A program made the position numbers and the translations under genes. A stretch of DNA of 7,241 bases from Holophagaceae bacterium. Lineage in GTDB: Bacteria > Acidobacteriota > Holophagae > Holophagales > Holophagaceae. Where the stretch lies: NCBI GenBank assembly GCA_025353305.1, contig JANXQX010000044.1, forward strand, positions 1-7,241. Direction: 5' to 3'. How positions within the stretch are numbered: position 1 is the first letter of the stretch; the number at the start of each line of letters is the position of its first letter. The notes below the pieces were generated by a model, which saw nothing but the letters and a program-made list of their open reading frames with translations, was not told the DNA's origin and ran no database searches. Below, piece by piece: positions 4,767-7,241 of this stretch.

Positions 4767-7241
4767 ATGAAAACTTCTGAACTCCGTCATCGCTTTCTCG
4801 CCTACTTCGAGCAGAACGGCCATCGCAAAGTGGCCTCTTCTTCGGTGGTCGGACCCGCCGATGATCCGACGGTCATGTGGACCAACTCAGGGATGATCCA
4901 GTTCAAGGATGTGTTTCTGGGGAAGGAAAATCGGGACTACACCCGAGCGGCATCAAGCCAGAAATGCCTCCGCGCGGGCGGCAAGCACAACGATCTGGAT
5001 CAAGTCGGATTCACGGCGAGGCATCACACTTTTTTTGAGATGCTGGGCAATTTTTCCTTCGGTGATTATTTCAAGGCCGATGCCATCCACTTTGCCTGGG
5101 ACCTGGTAACGGGGCCTCCGGACAAGGGCTGCCTTGGCATCGACCCCTCCCGGCTCTGGGTCACTGTGTTCGATGGCGAGGGCGGCCTCCCGGCAGACAC
5201 CGAGGCCGAGGAATTGTGGAAGGCCGCAGGCGTGCCCCCCGGGCGCATCCGCCGCTATGGCAAAAAGGACAACTTCTGGCAGATGGGCGACACGGGGCCC
5301 TGTGGACCCTGCTCTGAAATCTTCTACGACCGCGGCGAGCGCTACCCGGGCGACGCCGAACCCAACGGCGAGGGTGATCGGGTCATGGAGATCTGGAACC
5401 TGGTTTTCATGCAGTACGTGCGCGATGCCGAAGGGAACCTCTCACCGCTGCCCAAGCCCAGCATCGACACCGGCATGGGCCTGGAGCGCACCGCCTCCAT
5501 CCTTCAAGGCAAGGACAGCAACTACGAAATCGATCTGTTCGAACCGATCTTCAAGGCGATCTGGAAGGTGGCAAAAGTGAAGCCGGAGGATCGTTCGGAA
5601 CACACCAACCGAACCGCTTCGCAGGTCATCGCAGACCACATCAGGGCGGCAACCTTCATGACCTTTGATGGCGTCGTGCCCAGCAACGAAGGCCGCGGCT
5701 ACGTGCTGCGCAAGATCGTGCGCCGCGCCCTGCGCTTCGGAAAGAAGCTGGGCATGGAAGGCGCCTTCTTCGCGGGCCTGGTCCCTTCCGTGGTGGAGGC
5801 GATGGAGGATGCCTACCCGGAGCTGCGGTCCGAGGCCTCCCGGATTTCCAAGACGCTGAAACGCGAAGAGCAGCAGTTCTCGGTGACCCTCAACGCAGGT
5901 TTGAAACAATTGGAAGCCTGCGATGTGAGCCAAGGAGGCCTTTCCGGCACGGATGTCTTCAAGCTTTACGACACCTTTGGTTTCCCGGTGGATCTGGTGG
6001 AGGACTGGTGCCGCGAACGGAACCTTTCCTGCGATCTGGAAGCTTTCCAGAAGGCCTTGGCCGAGCAGCAGGCCAAGGGCCGCGCCGCCCTGAAGTCTCA
6101 TGACCAGCGCCTCTCGGGTGATTTCGCGATCCTGGCGGAACTTCCTCCCACAGAATTTCTCGGCTACGAGACAACAGAATCCGATTCCAAAGTGCTGGCA
6201 CTTTTCGATGCTTCCAACAGGCGCGTAGCTTCGCTTTCTGGCGAAGGGTCCGTCCTGCTGGACCGCACACCCTTCTATGCCTTGGGTGGCGGCCAGGTTG
6301 GCGACACAGGCGTTTTGCACTTCGAGGGCGACGCCGCAGAGGTGCTTGACTGCACGACGCCCGCGCCCAAACGTAGTCTCCACACTGTGCGGGTGAGTGG
6401 CGCACTGAAAGAGGGCGCACCCGTTCATGCGGTCGTGGACCCCGAGCGGCGGGCACGCATCCGCGCCCATCATACGGCCACGCATCTGCTCCACGCCGCC
6501 CTGCGCGAAGTCCTTGGAACGCATGTGAAACAGGCGGGCTCAGTGGTTGATGCGGATCGCCTTCGGTTCGACTTCACCCATTTCGCGCCCATCGAGCCCG
6601 AGCAGCTGGCAGAGATCGAGCGGCTGGTGAACGAGCAGACCCTGCTATCCAAATCCACGCATCTGGCCGAGATGTCCATCGACGATGCCCTGGCAAGCGG
6701 TGCCATGGCTCTGTTCGGCGAAAAGTACGGGGATCGCGTGCGGGTGATGTCTGTGCCAGGCTTCAGCGTCGAACTTTGCGGCGGCACCCACGTCGCCAAC
6801 ACCGGCGAGATCGGGCTCGTGAAAGTCACGGGTGAAAGCGCAGTGGCCAGCGGCGTGCGACGCCTCGAGGCCGTGGCGGGGGCCGCGACCTTGGAATTGC
6901 TCCAGCATGACGAGCAGCTGCTTTCCCAGCTTGCGCGGCAGGCCAACGTGGGCCGTGAATCCCTGGGATCCATGATCACAGCCAAGGACACGCGCATCGC
7001 TCAACTGGAACGGGATTTGAAGGATGCCAAGCTCAAGGCCGCCGGAGGTGTCGGTGGTATCGAAAATGTGGCACAAGTAAATGGCTTCACCGTCGTCACC
7101 GCCAGCGTGGATGGACTGGAAGGCAATGCGCTGCGGGAATTGATGGATCAGGTCCGCACACGCCATCAAAATGCTGTCATTGCCATGGCTTCGAAGGTTG
7201 CCGAAGACAAGCTGGCCATGCTAGTTTCCGTGTCTGGGGAA
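4767..7241 (+). CDS. alaS: alanyl-tRNA synthetase, 3' end cut by the window
   Basis: 825 codons are present with no stop; full-length bacterial AlaRS is about 870-890 residues, so only some 50 are missing. It charges tRNA-Ala with alanine and removes mischarged Ser or Gly. The class II catalytic domain comes first: R69 in KCLRAGGKHND (66-76), HHTFFEMLGNFSFGDYFK (86-103), FWQMGDTGPCGPCSE, and motif 3 IDTGMGLER (233-241). The tRNA-recognition region includes GRGYVLRKIVRRA (309-321). The editing domain has GGGQVGD (507-513), the zinc-binding H569-x-x-x-H573 and C671-GGT-H675, matching E. coli H564/H568 and C666/H670. A helical linker (about 695-765) precedes the C-terminal DHHA1 domain, which begins near 772 and is cut off. 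All editing ligands are present, so it should proofread normally. The ATG at 4767 starts the expected MKTSELRHRFLAYFEQNGH N-terminus and lies two bases after purH. Confidence 0.98.
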   Translation, partial: MKTSELRHRFLAYFEQNGHRKVASSSVVGPADDPTVMWTNSGMIQFKDVFLGKENRDYTRAASSQKCLRAGGKHNDLDQVGFTARHHTFFEMLGNFSFGDYFKADAIHFAWDLVTGPPDKGCLGIDPSRLWVTVFDGEGGLPADTEAEELWKAAGVPPGRIRRYGKKDNFWQMGDTGPCGPCSEIFYDRGERYPGDAEPNGEGDRVMEIWNLVFMQYVRDAEGNLSPLPKPSIDTGMGLERTASILQGKDSNYEIDLFEPIFKAIWKVAKVKPEDRSEHTNRTASQVIADHIRAATFMTFDGVVPSNEGRGYVLRKIVRRALRFGKKLGMEGAFFAGLVPSVVEAMEDAYPELRSEASRISKTLKREEQQFSVTLNAGLKQLEACDVSQGGLSGTDVFKLYDTFGFPVDLVEDWCRERNLSCDLEAFQKALAEQQAKGRAALKSHDQRLSGDFAILAELPPTEFLGYETTESDSKVLALFDASNRRVASLSGEGSVLLDRTPFYALGGGQVGDTGVLHFEGDAAEVLDCTTPAPKRSLHTVRVSGALKEGAPVHAVVDPERRARIRAHHTATHLLHAALREVLGTHVKQAGSVVDADRLRFDFTHFAPIEPEQLAEIERLVNEQTLLSKSTHLAEMSIDDALASGAMALFGEKYGDRVRVMSVPGFSVELCGGTHVANTGEIGLVKVTGESAVASGVRRLEAVAGAATLELLQHDEQLLSQLARQANVGRESLGSMITAKDTRIAQLERDLKDAKLKAAGGVGGIENVAQVNGFTVVTASVDGLEGNALRELMDQVRTRHQNAVIAMASKVAEDKLAMLVSVSGE

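Noticed and set aside
5030..5036. T7 run in alaS
   Set aside because: It encodes the conserved His-Thr-Phe-Phe-Glu of the catalytic domain and is explained by the Phe-Phe pair; not long enough to suggest a switch.
5442..6524. A 360-codon open frame on the minus strand opposite alaS
   Set aside because: Antisense to the catalytic and editing domains of AlaRS; its sequence mirrors alaS codon structure and shows no domain of its own.
1..7241. Mobile elements, CRISPR arrays, tRNA/rRNA genes or defence genes
   Set aside because: No spaced repeat array, transposase or integrase motif, cloverleaf-like sequence or rRNA-like stretch was seen; nearly all bases are covered by housekeeping or envelope genes.

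Overview
The window reads as an ordinary chromosomal segment of a Gram-negative bacterium with roughly 58-60% G+C. It has standard start codons, Shine-Dalgarno sites upstream of most genes, an exported barrel-like protein, and a complex I subunit of the bacterial NuoG type. The protein style (a PurH starting with SVYDKTGL, a short NuoG, a permuted papain-like hydrolase) makes me lean weakly towards Acidobacteriota, for example the Holophaga/Geothrix branch. That placement is an impression and not a demonstrated result.

Layout. Bases 1-3096 are read on the minus strand, in transcription order: a small exported, probably outer-membrane beta-barrel protein (3096-2518), a 105-bp gap with a possible promoter and a short heptad repeat, a 488-residue NADH-quinone oxidoreductase subunit G (nuoG, 2412-946), a DCC-family (DUF393) thiol-disulfide protein whose GTG start lies one base after the nuoG stop (944-561), and the first 171 codons of a YiiX/C92-type permuted NlpC/P60-like cysteine hydrolase (515 to beyond the left edge). 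A 126-bp divergent intergenic region (3097-3222) separates these from the plus-strand pair: purH (3223-4764), the bifunctional enzyme of the last two steps of IMP synthesis, and, two bases later, alaS (4767 to beyond the right edge), alanyl-tRNA synthetase.

How they work together. purH and alaS are almost certainly co-transcribed and possibly translationally coupled, joining purine synthesis and translation in one growth-related unit. nuoG, the DCC protein and the hydrolase form a second, tightly packed unit. Its shared purpose is unclear apart from respiration and envelope or redox themes. The barrel gene may or may not share the nuoG transcript.

I found no sign of a mobile element, defence system, CRISPR array, RNA gene or other undescribed system. 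The points worth a second look are small: a compact NuoG lacking cluster N7 and away from other nuo genes in the visible window, a G9 tract inside the hydrolase gene, an ambiguous lipobox in the barrel protein, and short repeats in both intergenic gaps.
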